Shown here one piece after another: positions 1 to 10,033 of a stretch of 64,000 bases of DNA. Below the pieces are notes generated by a model, which was not told the DNA's origin, made no database searches, and saw only the letters and a program-made list of their open reading frames with translations. Origin of the DNA: Serripes groenlandicus (lineage: Eukaryota; Mollusca; Bivalvia; Cardiida; Cardiidae); contig JASEVX010000011.1 of the NCBI GenBank assembly GCA_031761405.1, positions 19,242,303 through 19,306,302 of the forward strand, written 5' to 3'. A program made the translations under genes and the position numbers. How positions within the stretch are numbered: position 1 is the first letter of the stretch; every line of letters starts with the position of its first letter.

Positions 1-1015
1 GATAAGCAAACAGAAAACGTAAGTATTCCTGGTATGGAAAAAAGCTGAAATACAACATCATGCAAGGGATCCATTGACGGATACTGTTTTATAGAACTTT
101 CTTGAAGCTTCTTATGAAGGATAAGCGAACAGAAACGTTAGTATTCTTCGTATGGAAAAAGACCTGCAGGCACATTTATGCTCAGGATCCATTATAAGAT
201 ATTGTTTTATAGAAGTTTCTATGAAGCCTCTTATGAATAATAAGCAAATAGAATACGTAAGTAATTCTCCTGTGGGAAAAGACATGCGTGCAACTTCATG
301 CTTAGGATAAATTGATGGATACTATTTTGATAGACGTTTCTGGAAGTCTTTTATGTATAACATTTAGTATTTCTCGTGTGGAAGGAGACCTTCATGCAAC
401 TTCATGCTCAGGATCCTTATATGAATTCTGTTTTATAGAAGTTTCTTGAAGCCTATTATGAATATCAAGCGAACAGAAAACGTTAATATTTCTCGTGTCG
501 AATGAGACCTGCGTGTAGAAGTTTAAACCTCTTATGAAAATCAAGCGAACAGAAAATGTAAGTATTTCTCGTGTGGAAGAACAACTTCATGCAACTTCAT
601 GTGAAGGATCCATAGATGAATACTTTTTTATAGAAGTTTCTTGAAGCCTATTATGAATATCAAGCGAACAGAAAACGTTAATATTTCTCGTGTCGAAAGA
701 GACCTGTGTGCAACTTCATGCTCAGGATCCATAGATGAATACGGTTTCATAATAGTTTCTTGGAGCCTCTTATGAAAAATAAGCAACCTTAATAAGCAAA
801 CAGAAAACGTAAGTTTTCCTTGTATGGGGAAATACCTGCATGCAACTTCATGCGAAGGATCCATAGATGGATACTTTTTTATAGAAGTTTCTTTGAAGCC
901 TCTTATGAACAATAAGCAAACAGAAAACGTTAGCTTTCTTCCTGTGTAAAAAGACCTGCATCCATTTATAAAAGTTTCTTTCGGCGTTTTTATGACTAAT
1001 AAGCCTACCATGAAA
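1..1015. repeat. Decayed tandem array, about 121-bp unit
   Basis: About eight diverged copies of a unit containing CAACTTCATGC..GGATCC, then TTTTATAGAAGTTTCTTGAAGCC, then AAGCRAACAGAAAACGT (R = A/G). The GGATCC sites fall near 66, 186, 410, 606, 727 and 848, spacing 120-121 bp in the better copies. The array runs off the left edge of the window. Indels and internal deletions between copies suggest age. An open frame on the minus strand at 628-1041 is a by-product of the repeat. Confidence 0.85.
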
Positions 1016-1045
1016 AGCCATATATCAAATGGTCCCAACACTTTA

Positions 1046-1262
1046 ACCGTTTCCCTTATATATTTATTCTAAAGCAGACGACCTTGGAAAGCTTGAAAAT
1101 CTATTTAAATGAAATCTTAATTATTGAAAAGAAATAAAAACTAGTGTGGCAAAATGAGAAATTGCTGGTTATGAGCAATTTTCCCTTTTCCACAATGTTT
1201 ACAACACTTGTCTGCTGCAGAGGCGTCACACAGAGACTGTATGTGGGAAAGGGCTAAGGTTG
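1046..1262. mobile_element. Pal-A palindromic MITE, diverged copy
   Basis: Ends resemble CCGTTTCCCTTATA and TATGTGGGAAAGGG. Inside are GCAGACGAC and its inverse GTCTGCTGCAG, and a central hairpin GAAATTGCTGGTTATGAGC. This layout (CCCTTTCC end, CTGCAGCAGACGAC block, central hairpin, inverse block, GGAAAGGG end) defines the non-coding family called Pal-A throughout. Confidence 0.75.
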
Positions 1263-1324
1263 GCATTCGTAGAGCGCAGCTCATTTGTCATTGCATTTAT
1301 GATTTTGTTTGCATTATTTTAATT

Positions 1325-1537
1325 GGGTTTAACGCCGTTTCCAACTTTATTTCAGTTATATCACGGCGACAGTTTACTTAATCATGTTGCCTAGGTAAAG
1401 AAACCAGTACTAGTCTTGGAAATATGCCTTGTCCATGGGCATACTCCACCATGGTTGCCGCGTCCGGGGATCGAACCAGGCGGGACGCACGGTTTCAAAT
1501 ATATGACGATGCTAACCAATCGGCAACGGCGGATTCC
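1325..1537 (-). mobile_element. SINE-B copy (tRNA-headed), minus orientation
   Basis: Read on the minus strand it has a tRNA-like head with a B-box-like GGTTCGATCCCCGG near 1470, then GCCCATGGACAAGGCA, ending in the shared tail CCGTGATATAACTG...AACGCCG. An 8-bp match TTTGCATT lies on both sides and may be the target duplication, but it is weak. Related to the fuller copy at 50179-50404. Confidence 0.75.
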
Positions 1538-1562
1538 TTTTGCATTGATGAAATAAGTTACG

Positions 1563-1790
1563 TTAACCCTTTCCCTCATACGACAATTCTGCAGCAGACG
1601 ACTTTGAACGTTTTGTCAAAAAATAGAAAATCTCCATAATTGAATGGATAACCTATGACAAAAAGTGGAAAACATTGTGGCAAAAGGAGAAATTGCACGT
1701 TTTGTGCAATTTCTTCGTTTGTCACTATGTTTTCAAAAAGCCGTCTGCTGCAGAGGCGTCAGAAAGCGTATACATGAGGGAAAGGGTCAA
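1563..1790. mobile_element. Pal-A MITE, near full length
   Basis: Starts TTAACCCTTTCCCTCATA and ends TGAGGGAAAGGGTCAA. CTGCAGCAGACGACTTTGAA near the left is mirrored by GCCGTCTGCTGCAG near the right. The central hairpin is AAATTGCACGTTTTGTGCAA. The ends suggest TTAA target duplications, which is the insertion preference of piggyBac or Kolobok-type elements (family knowledge); assignment is inferred. Confidence 0.85.
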
Positions 1791-1914
1791 TTTGTGGGGT
1801 CAATCGGGTTCTATAATACGTTTAAAAAACATACGGTTATATTAAACAAATGAGATGCAATCAAACTGGACGTTTATGCGTTATTCCAAGAACACTCAGT
1901 GCTCATCCATATTA

Positions 1915-2092
1915 ATGAAGTGTGATTCGGCTCATTGAGAAGCGTCTATGGAACATGAAGAAAATTCACTGGCGGAAATGACATCATTATTACCGGAAAT
2001 GAATCCAATGTCTGCTGCGATAATAACGGGGTTCCGTGTCGTGGTACTTATAATCACATTTAACGGCTCATTGGCGGCGGAAGAGGGGGTAT
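1915..2092. repeat. Dispersed repeat (partner inverted at 24216-24396)
   Basis: Shares long blocks with the reverse complement of 24216-24396, including GGCTCATTGAGAAGCGTC and GGCGGAAATGACATCATTAT. No coding frame or recognisable head or tail. Probably a fragment of a non-autonomous element. Confidence 0.7.
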
Positions 2093-2240
2093 TTCCGACC
2101 ACTGACGTGATAGACGATGATTCCGCTTTATAGTTAGCACTGATTTATAATCATTGTCCTCTTCTACAACATTTATTCGTACTGTAATGCAATAAAACTT
2201 AAAAAAACCTCCCAGCAAAACGGCGAGAAAAAGGAATGTC

Positions 2241-2305
2241 ACCGCGAATCCGCGATAGTTACACCGCAAATCCGCGATAGTTCCACCGCAAATCCGCGAT
2301 TATCG
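2241..2305. repeat. 22-bp tandem repeat, three copies
   Basis: Three successive copies of CGCRAATCCGCGATAGTTNCAC (R = A/G), GC-rich against an AT-rich background. The motif contains CCGCG and could be a small protein-binding array or simply a short minisatellite. Confidence 0.85.
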
Positions 2306-2865
2306 GTTTTATTAACCCCTGGGATACCCCGAGATGGTAAAGAAGATCAAATCGCGGTGATGGGTGGGCTTCCGCCTATCTTCGTGAACCAAACTAATTG
2401 TCCGCGTTGAGATTTGTCCGCATTGGCTTGCGGACGATGCGTTTTCCGCGTGTATGTGGAATAAGAATATATATCTGTCCGATATATCGTGCTTTTCACA
2501 CATTTTGTCACAGTCTCATAATTCAAGAGGTACTTTAATTTGACTGTTATTATCAAACGGTCGTGTCTAGAAACTGCTTAATTTGACACTCTATGTCATT
2601 AAAACTCTTTAATAATCGAGTTTTCGACCACTTGGTCTTTATCAAGATTAAAAAAAAAAAATTTTTTTTTATCTGCAATCCATTTTTGTGTCGAAGAGAT
2701 TTGTTTTTGTTCCTTTTATTCTATTCAACATTTTATTCCGTTTACAGCAATACTCGTATACTCAGTTTTCACGTGAACAGAACACAAACTCATGATTCAT
2801 GGGTTACAAGACACTAAAAGGATAGGACGTGTATGAAATCTCCCTCGTAACGGCGGAGCATTTCT
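2306..2865. other. No feature recognised
   Basis: AT-rich sequence with a T-run near 2660. Short frames exist but none has splice context or a family signature I recognise. Confidence 0.5.
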
Positions 2866-3310
2866 TTTTGTATATACATGTATAAAATGAAAAGCCGCTT
2901 CGAGAAACTCAACCATAATACATTAACGATAACTGTAAATCAAGATGTCCAACCGTGTCGTCTTATCCGGGTCTGATCCGTTTCAAAGTTATTCACAAAA
3001 ACATAGTCATTAAAGAAACTTAAGTCAAATAGTACCTTCTTGGTTCCGATAGTAATGGTACGCATAAATGTTTAACTGGTTTCTCGTTGAACATATACGG
3101 CGGAGCCTCATATCAGGGGAGGTAACCAATTTAGCATAAATGGGTTACCTCGAGACTGGCGATTTGGGGCTCTCTTTCTGAACTCCCGTCCAAAATCCCC
3201 TTTGTATATACATGTATAACATGAAAGCCGCATCAACATAATTCACAAAAACATTAAAGAAACTTAAGTCAAATAGTACCTTCTTGGTTCAGATAGTAAT
3301 GGTACACATG
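2866..3310. repeat. Local duplication, two diverged copies
   Basis: The segment from TTTGTATATACATGTATAA at about 2870 through AAACTTAAGTCAAATAGTAC and GTTTAACTGG recurs shortened at about 3201-3325. Related sequence (GCCGCTTTGAGAAACTCAAC, TTATCCGGGTCT) appears again at 7700-7840. Part of the duplicated mosaic that spans to 7.8 kb. Confidence 0.75.
3094..3190. repeat. Block duplicated at about 7570-7660
   Basis: CATATCAGGGGAGGTAACCA through CTCTCTTTCTG and CCCGTCCAAAATCCCC recur nearly unchanged at about 7568-7658 in the same orientation. Confidence 0.8.
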
Positions 3311-3639
3311 TTTAACTAGTTCCTCGTTGAACAAACCTATTCTTCTCTCTACGTATAAATTAAAATACAAACACCCATATGCAAATACCAGACGGCGAGT
3401 CTCTTTAATGAACATGAAGCAGTTACAGTGAAGTATATGTACACAATGTGACAGCCTGTAATACGTGTTGAATAAACATGTTTATGTAATGAATAAAACA
3501 TCTGAATTACGAAGTAAGACAATATATTTTGGAAATCCGTCTCGCCCAGGAACGACCAGAGATAAAAACCATTGTATGGAAAAAATTCTGGAAACCTGTG
3601 TCAATTTGTCAATGACAGATTTGAATGTTAGACCTCATT

Positions 3640-3862
3640 CTATGCAACTTGTATTATAATAACCATAATCGAATATCGAAAACAAGATGTGAACTGCTTG
3701 CTCTCGTCCGGTAGAATGAACTTACCCCGCCAATTCACAACAATATATACAAATAACTCGCCAATATATCGTGCTACCCATGCACCCAAGCGCTTACGAA
3801 TAACCCTTTTGAATACGCTACGCGAAGAAAAATATTTCACGCTATTCTACGAAACGCGTGAA
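3640..3862 (-). pseudogene. Exon-like coding fragment, truncated duplicate of 6843-7259
   Basis: On the minus strand an open frame reads about 66 codons. It contains RKRLGAWVARYIGELF and NWRGKFILPDESKQFTSCF, and is preceded by a plausible acceptor (GTTTCGTAG at about 3855). From 3683 to 3862 it matches 7079-7258 almost base for base. After the SCF residues the match stops and the frame runs into unrelated codons and a stop, so this copy is a broken duplicate. Relative to the other copy it lacks one T near 3817, which changes the frame upstream, so one copy carries a frameshift. I do not recognise the protein family. The block was probably one internal exon of a real gene, now duplicated; no donor site could be fixed. 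Confidence 0.5.
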
Positions 3863-3865
3863 ATT

Positions 3866-3932
3866 GATATTCTTCTCTCTACGTATAAATTAAAATACAA
3901 ACACCCATATGCAAATACCAGACGGCGAGTCT
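3866..3932. repeat. Short block repeated at 3341-3404
   Basis: The stretch from ATTCTTCTCTCTACGTATAA through CAGACGGCGAGTCT is repeated identically a few hundred bases to the left. It shows further shuffling in the same mosaic locus. Confidence 0.85.
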
Positions 3933-4017
3933 AGAATATAAAAAGAAAGAGCAAGAGGCACGTAATATTAACAAAAACAAATTGATTAGGAACTTAATCT
4001 GGCTTCTGAAGAGACGA

Positions 4018-4272
4018 CTACGTAACCATCCTTGCTGTGATCACTTTTCCATCTGCCATGCCGTTTCCATTTCCACTGTAGATGAACTCGCAGTATGTGC
4101 ACTTTCTCCTAATTATGTCAGTATTGTTCAATGTCACCGAAGTGGGTATACCACACTTTTTCACGAATGAACTGTACTCATTTCTTGAAATAACGGAAAT
4201 ATTTTCAAGACGTATTGTCCCTTTATTGAAAAAACAATATTGTTCATGTGCCACACCATCCCCTCGAAACGA
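4018..4272 (-). pseudogene. Coding-like segment, about 80 codons, unknown product
   Basis: On the minus strand the frame from the SINE junction (about 4272) to a TAG at 4018 is open with a protein-like composition. It includes EQYCFFNKGTIRLENISV, SSFVKKCGIPTSV and RRKCTYCEFIYSGNG, with a CxxC pair. Upstream it is interrupted by SINE-A (4273-4539). With the SINE and one target copy removed, the frame continues to an AG acceptor-like site about 20 bp further (ACGGATATAG). No family recognised. It lies on the same strand as the coding relics at 3640-3862 and 4860-7232 and could be another exon of the same ancestral gene. Confidence 0.4.
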
Positions 4273-4539
4273 TTTGTTTGTTTGTTTGGAGTTTAACGCC
4301 GCTTTCAACAGCTTTGGTCATATCACGGCGGTCAGTGCACCTACCCATGTTTTCCTGGCTTTCCCACACCAGTACTTACACAACATTCTTTCGAAGCCAC
4401 TGACTGCTTTCTCACATAGATCAGAGGTGAGAGGCAATGGAAAACCTCGCCCGAAAGAATGTCGCCGCAACCGGGTATCGAACCCGTGACCTCCAGATCA
4501 CGAGTCAGATACGCTACCAATTGAGCTACCCGGCCGGGT
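4273..4539 (-). mobile_element. SINE-A, full length, 13-bp target duplication
   Basis: On the minus strand: tRNA-like head with A-box-like TAGCTCAATTGGTAGCG and B-box-like GGGTTCGATACCC, then GCGGCGACATTC, a body with GAAAGCCAGGAAAACATGGG, the shared tail CCGTGATATGACC...GGCGTTAAACTCC, and an (AAAC)n end. CCCCTCGAAACGA occurs on both sides (4260-4272 and 4540-4552), a 13-bp target duplication. The head could be mistaken for a tRNA gene, but the flanking body and the second copy at 7261 show a SINE. Confidence 0.95.
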
Positions 4540-4859
4540 CCCCTCGAAACGAGATTATCTATATCCGTTTATCCAGCTCAGATTTAATGGACTGCTCCAA
4601 ACCTTGGGTAACCGATTTCCATTTTGGAACTATAAGCATGCAACAACATTTTACGACTCAGAAAATATGCTTGTTTTTTGTTTTGTTTTTCATTTCTCGA
4701 TATCAATTTCGGGATTGAAATAATATTATGTTGTCTAACATTGTTCGACCAAACTGTCGATTTTTTTTTTTTTTTTTTATATATATTTTTCCGCTACAAA
4801 CATTCATAATATTGAAAACATTTTTATATTTGGACTAGGCTATAACATTCTTTCCTTGC

Positions 4860-6840
4860 AGCTTATCAATATGAGAAAACACGATCTGCGAATTGCTTCC
4901 AGCTCTCGCCATGTAGAGCTCGATCTTGACTCGGGCTCAGACCAAATATCTACGACTTCACTGTCAAGTGACACTCTATGAAAGGTCCACTTGCGTCATC
5001 AAATAAGATTGCAACATTGTAACTAACTGAATCATATTGCATTGTAATCATAATCTTGCTTATCATAATCATAAGCAAATTGATCATGTATGCAAAGCAA
5101 ATCGATCATGTATGCAGACCCTATTAAGTATTGAAATCTCTGAATATTTCGACAGCTATAGACCAGTCATCGCAATTGTCATCATGAAATTTGCTCATTT
5201 GTTTGCATTTGTCGATATCCATTTCGGGATAAAAATAATGCTATGTCTTTAACATTGTTCGACGTAACTTTAGAGATTTTCAGTAAATGTATCGTTCTGC
5301 TACCAACATTTATATAATATTGCAAACATTTTTATTTTTAAATTTGACTAAAACAGTCTTTTCCTGCAGCTTACACAGATCTGCGAACTGCTGCCAGCTC
5401 TCGCCGTGTACAGCTCGATCTTAACTCGGGCTCAGACCAAATATCTACGACTTCACTGTTAGTGACACTCCATGAAAGAACCATAATCAGATCCTCTTGC
5501 GTCATCAAATACGTTTGCATCATTGCAACTAACTGAATCATTTTGCATTGTAATCATAAGAAAATCGATCATGTATGCAGACCCCATTAAGTATTAAAGT
5601 CTCTGAATATTTCGACTGCTATAGACCAGTCATCGCAATTGTAACAACGACTCAGAAAATAAATTTGCTTGTTTGATTTTATTTCTCGATATCCATTTCG
5701 GGATTAAAATAATGTTATGTCTTTAACATTGGTCGACTTAACGTTAGAGATTTTCACCAAATGTATCTTTCTGACACCAACATTTGTAATATTGCAATTT
5801 TTTTTATCAGAATTGACTATAACAGTCTTTCCTTGTACCAACACGGATCTGCTAACTGCTTCCGGCTCTGGCCATATTAAGCTCGATCTTGACTCGGGCT
5901 TAGACCAAGTACCTACGACTTCACTGTCAATGGCATGCTCTATGAAACAATCAATACCAGTTCCAGTGGCGTCAACAAAAACGTTTGCAATATTGCAATT
6001 AACCTCATAACGATCCATAAAATGGAAAACATGCGTTGAGCAATTTCATATTACCTTCAAAAACAATAACGCCGATGCATGTACATCCAGTTTAACCGGG
6101 GCATCCCAACTTGCGCTACCCGATCTGCAGTTATACAAATATCTGGTTCTCAAACACACCACTTTGCCCATGACACAATGTACCTTCATTACTGTCACTC
6201 TCTATGAAACAATCAATACCAGATTCACTGGTATTTTCAACGACGTTTGCAGCATTTTAATTAACCTCATTGAAATAATGGAAAAAAACCATGCGTTCAG
6301 CAATTTCATATTTCTTTCAAAAACAACTCTTCCTATGCAAGTACATCCAGTTTCACCGGGGCATCTCAGCTTGCCCTGCCCTATATATGCAGTATTAACA
6401 CATTATTGGTTCTCAAACGCACCACTTTACACATGACGCACTGCATCTACAAAAGTAACATTCTCTATGAAGCAATGAATACCAGATCCACTGGCGTCAA
6501 CAAAGACGTTCGCAACATTGCAATTAACCTCATCATTACAATCCATCAAATGGGGGAAAAACATGCGTTCAGCAATTTCATATTTCCTTTAAAAACAACT
6601 CTTCCAATGCAAGTACATCTAGTTTAACCGGAGCATCATAACCTGCCCTACCTGATATGCAAGTCATACACATATCTGGTTCTCAACGAACCACTTTACC
6701 CATGACACATTGCATCTACAACAGTGAAACTCTCTATGAGGCAATCAATACCAGATCCACTGGCGTCATCAAAGACGTTTGCAACATTGCAGTTAACCTC
6801 ACCGTTACAATCCATCAAATGGAAATAACTATTATTCTTA
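4860..6840 (-). repeat. Diverged tandem repeats with coding-like modules
   Basis: Six related modules lie head to tail: three spaced about 470-500 bp (CTCGATCTTGACTCGGGCTC near 4919, 5415 and 5881) and three spaced about 262-271 bp (CACCACTTTRCCCATGAC, R = A/G, near 6157, 6419 and 6690). On the minus strand each carries versions of a peptide like EVNCNVANVFVDASGSGIDC. Only the copy at 5704-6018 is open across its whole length; others have stops or frameshifts. This is consistent with decayed tandemly duplicated exons, although a non-coding satellite with fortuitous frames is possible. Confidence 0.6.
5704..6018 (-). CDS. Best-preserved repeat module, 104-codon open frame, unknown
   Basis: Open from ATG at 6018 to TAA at 5704 on the minus strand. 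The N-terminal third has MDRYEVNCNIANVFVDATG. The middle has VVGTWSKPESRSSLIWPEPE, followed by SVLVQGKTVIVNSDKKN and CNITNV. The same order of peptides can be read, broken by stops, in the modules to the left (near 4920 and 5415), and the first part in those to the right (near 6270, 6530 and 6815). No signal peptide, membrane segment or named domain is evident. I do not recognise the family. It may be a single exon of a repeat-containing protein or a decaying relic. Confidence 0.35.
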   Translation of the reverse strand: MDRYEVNCNIANVFVDATGTGIDCFIEHAIDSEVVGTWSKPESRSSLIWPEPEAVSRSVLVQGKTVIVNSDKKNCNITNVGVRKIHLVKISNVKSTNVKDITLF

Positions 6841-6842
6841 CA

Positions 6843-7232
6843 CTAATCATAATCAACATAACTACTTATCTTTAGAATTGTGTCAATGCTTGGCGTATCC
6901 AACACCACGTCATTCGGCATGCCAATGACCGCTTTTTCCAACAACGGAAACAAGATCCTGAAATACGCTGCTCTAATGACTCCAATTTGAAGTTCGGTAA
7001 ATGTTCCATCTGAGTGAGAAGCTCGTTTGTGTCCATGTCCGAGGCTGCCACGTGGATTAATTTCTGGTAAAATCTTAAAACAAGATGTGAACTGCTTGCT
7101 CTCGTCCGGTAGAATGAACTTACCCCGCCAATTCACAACAATATATACAAATAACTCACCAATATCTCGTGCTACCCATGCACCCAAGCGCTTACGAATA
7201 ACCCTTTTGAATAACGCTACGCGAAGAAAAAT
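6843..7232 (-). pseudogene. Exon-like coding fragment of unknown gene
   Basis: The minus-strand frame from about 7232 to a TAG at 6843 is open for about 129 codons, in a region where random frames are short. It contains RKRLGAWVARDIGELF, NWRGKFILPDESKQFTSCF, then (absent from the duplicate at 3640) NPRGSLGHGHKRASHSDG, FTELQIGVIRAAYFRILF and LEKAVIGMPNDVVLDTP. Codon choice is varied and not repeat-like. Its 5' part is duplicated at 3683-3862. One extra T near 7214 relative to that copy shifts the frame upstream. SINE-A is inserted just upstream at 7260. No domain could be named. The neighbouring modules at 4860-6840 are on the same strand downstream, so they may have been later exons. Confidence 0.5.
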
Positions 7233-7260
7233 ATTTCACGCTATTCTACGAAACGCGTGA

Positions 7261-7527
7261 GCCCGGCCGGGTAGCTCAATTGGTAGCGTATCTGACTCGT
7301 GATCTGGAGGTCACGGGTTCGATACCCGGTTGCGGCGACATTCTTTCGGGCGATGTTTTCCATTGCCTCTCACCTCTGATCTATGTGAGAAAGTAGTCAG
7401 TGGCTTCGAAAGAATGTTGTGTAAGTACTGGTGTGGGAAAGCCAGGAAAACATGGGTAGGTGCACTGACCGCCGTGATATGACCAAAGCTGTTGAAAGCG
7501 GCGTTAAACTCCAAACAAACAAACAAA
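7261..7527 (+). mobile_element. SINE-A, full length, 11-bp target duplication
   Basis: Starts GCCCGGCCGGGTAGCTC with A- and B-box-like motifs, and ends GCGTTAAACTCC(AAAC)n. CGAAACGCGTG lies at 7249-7259 and again at 7528-7538. The empty version of the site is present in the duplicated block at 3849-3862, which shows the insertion came after the block duplicated. Confidence 0.95.
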
Positions 7528-7752
7528 CGAAACGCGTGTAATTGATATACATGCATATGCGTTAGCGTCATATCAGGGGAGGTAACCAATTAAGCATAAA
7601 TGTGAGTCGAGACTGGTGATTTGGGGCTCTCTTTCTGACCTCCCGTCCAAAATCCCCTCGTAAACCATTCGGCCTAGGCGGATTCATTTTATTTGTAAAT
7701 ACCTGTCTTTATGAGAGCCGCTTTGAGAAACTCAACCATAAGACATTGGTGA

Positions 7753-7783
7753 TAAGTGTATATATATATATATATATATATCA
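7753..7783. repeat. (TA)n microsatellite
   Basis: An uninterrupted run of TA dinucleotides inside the copy of the 2866-3310 duplicated sequence. Confidence 0.9.
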
Positions 7784-7846
7784 AGATGTCCATCACTGCC
7801 GTCTTATCCGGGTCTATATTGTTTTCAAGCGATTCACAAAACACAA

Positions 7847-8125
7847 AACCCTTTCCCGCAAACATCACATCTGTTGCAGAAGACTTTGAAAACACCTAGG
7901 CAAAAATACTAAAGAGATCTCAATAAATGAAATAAAAAATAATTGAATAAAGTTGAAAACGTTTTGGCAAAAGGAGAACTTCTCCTTTTGCCTAAACGTT
8001 TTTAACTTTATTCAATTATTTTTATTTCGTTTATTGAGATCTCTTTAGTAATTGCTCAAAATATTTTAAAAGTTTTAAAAGTTCGTCTGCCGCAGATACA
8101 GCGTCTACATATGGGGAAGGGTTAA
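7847..8125. mobile_element. Pal-A MITE with near-perfect inner palindrome
   Basis: Ends AACCCTTTCCC and GGGGAAGGGTTAA. Between about 7906 and 8053 the two arms are nearly perfect inverted repeats of about 70 bp, meeting at AAAGGAGAACTTCTCCTTTT. Outer arms are less alike (TCTGTTGCAG versus CTGCCGCAG). The contrast suggests arm homogenisation or recent origin of the inner palindrome. Confidence 0.9.
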
Positions 8126-8208
8126 CGAAACTTATGAAAAATAGTATCTTCTTGATTCAGAAATATTGGATGTACATACATATGAGCAACATCTGGCTAA
8201 TATAATAA

Positions 8209-8310
8209 AGGTAAAGTTGTGTCAAACTAAGAAACATTGTGGTAAAAATGCCACAATGTTTACAATATTCGTGTTTTGCAGAGTCCGCAGAAAGCGTATT
8301 TTTTTTGTAA
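8209..8310. mobile_element. Pal-A fragment, strongly diverged
   Basis: Contains GAAACATTGTGGTAAAAATG followed by the inverse CCACAATGTTTACAAT and a CGCAGAAAGCGT end. Both termini are missing. Confidence 0.5.
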
Positions 8311-8490
8311 AGATCGATTTATATAGAGTACAGTTTTTTATTGTTTCAAGAGATACACAAAGCAGAATTACATGTGGACGGAGAGTGAAGGCTCTGGTGA
8401 GATTCTGCGGGATATACCAAGAAGGAAATACAATGATTATGGTCTGGCGATTTGGGGGTATTAATGACTCTCCAATTTGGCATCATTTAA

Positions 8491-8718
8491 ACGCTTTCCC
8501 ACATACAAAAAAATCTGCTGCAGACGACTTTGAAAACATTCATACGTTAATATGGAAACATTATATAAAATGAAAGTGTAGTTATTTGATATAGTTGAAA
8601 ACATTGGGATAAAGGTATAAATTGCTCATTGCTCGCAATTTCTTCTTTAGTCCCAATATTTTCAAACATTTCTGCTTTCAGATGCGTCAGGATACATTTA
8701 CAGGTGGAAACCGGTTAA
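8491..8718. mobile_element. Pal-A MITE
   Basis: Left CGCTTTCCCACATAC, CTGCTGCAGACGACTTTGAA, central ATTGCTCATTGCTCGCAATT hairpin, right AGGTGGAAACCGGTTAA. Open frames crossing it are by-products. Confidence 0.75.
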
Positions 8719-8770
8719 AATACTTAGATATTAAATTATAAGGGGAGCTGCACTTCCAGCTTTTGTCTTA

Positions 8771-8783
8771 AGATGCATATATG

Positions 8784-8817
<34 letters not shown>

Positions 8818-8890
8818 TGTATGTATGTATGTATGTATGTATGTATGTATGTATGTATGTATGTATGTATGTATGTATGTATGTATGTGT
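8771..8890. repeat. (GTAT)n microsatellite
   Basis: About 27 uninterrupted copies of GTAT on the + strand, with ATATATGTATATAT at the start. It creates a repetitive MYVC reading frame that is not a gene. Confidence 0.97.
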
Positions 8891-9099
8891 ATTATATATG
8901 TGGAAGTTGGCGACTCAGGTAAGAATTTGCGAATGAGTCTTCACTATACGCAGATGAAATATGAACTATGTACTAGGAAACATACCAACTACATGAGCGA
9001 CCCTGTGCTGTGTACTTATGTCGATAAATGTGTTTATCTGGTGGAACAAAGAAAATGTTCTCAAAACGTAAATTTAAATGTTCTCAACAGTGACATTTC

Positions 9100-9345
9100 G
9101 AGGGCTTGGCGTGTAACGGTTATAACTAAATACGTATTTTGAAAACCCTGGTTTAGGGGCAATTTTGATCCCTTTGTAAACAATACAAATTTAGGTGCCA
9201 TTGCTCAGAACGAGCAATAGCACCTAAATTTCAATTGTTTACCAAGAAAAATGATTTATCGCTTATAAAGACTTTATGGTGAGGTGATTAACTTTCGTAA
9301 AAAGATATGAATTTAAGTTACAACCGTTTTGCGCCAAGCCCTCGA
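9100..9345. mobile_element. Pal-B palindromic MITE
   Basis: Terminal inverted repeats begin GAGGGCTTGGCG at the left and end CGCCAAGCCCTC at the right, continuing with GTAACGGTTATAACTAAA and its partner. The centre is a hairpin of AAATTTAGGTGCCATTGCTC and its inverse around an AGAACG loop. Two more copies lie at 47372-47610 and 50493-50740. No coding capacity. Confidence 0.9.
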
Positions 9346-9780
9346 TATAAAACTATGGGCCGGGTGTCTTTTCATGATTCTATTATGTTAAATGTTTGTT
9401 TTGTTAAACACATTTCACTATAATTAACTATTTACTTAGTTACTTAATTATGAACCAAAACTTGCTGAATTGAGTGCACACAAACAAAAACAAAACTACG
9501 TATATACAGTACATTATTAATAATGAAGAATCAATCCACTCTCCCGACAAAGTGACTAGTTAGTCTCTGATGTTTTGCGACACAAGGACTAGTCCCATGA
9601 CCTTTTATTCAACATAAAACACATAATGATAATAAACGTGATTATTCACGGTAAATATCAGGACCAGATATCAATCAAGGACGTCTAGCAGACCGATATA
9701 ATGTCGGCCTGGTTATTTCTAGGATACTTAGCCGCGTCCGTTAAACTGGACTCTTGTTGCATACCCCCTTCCCACATACA
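9346..9780. other. No feature recognised
   Basis: AT-rich single-copy-looking sequence. No splice-flanked frame or repeat partner seen. Confidence 0.4.
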
Positions 9781-9842
9781 GGCCGAGCCCCGGTAGCTCA
9801 GTCGGTAACGGCGCGGGCTGTCAATCCAAGGGTTGTGAGGGG
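9781..9842 (+). mobile_element. SINE-C head, cut by a microsatellite
   Basis: GCCGAGCCCCGGTAGCTCAG and GGGTTGTGAGGG match the head of the full SINE-C at 35683-35995. The B box and body are missing and (TA)n(GA)n follows directly. Confidence 0.8.

Positions 9843-10033
<191 letters not shown>

Noticed and set aside
628..1041. 137-codon minus frame
   Set aside because: Lies in the 121-bp array and repeats the array period.
8166..8573. 135-codon + frame
   Set aside because: Spans two Pal-A elements; no splice or start evidence.
8789..9142. 117-codon frame starting with MYVC repeats
   Set aside because: Starts in the GTAT microsatellite and runs on into the left end of Pal-B without gene-like features.
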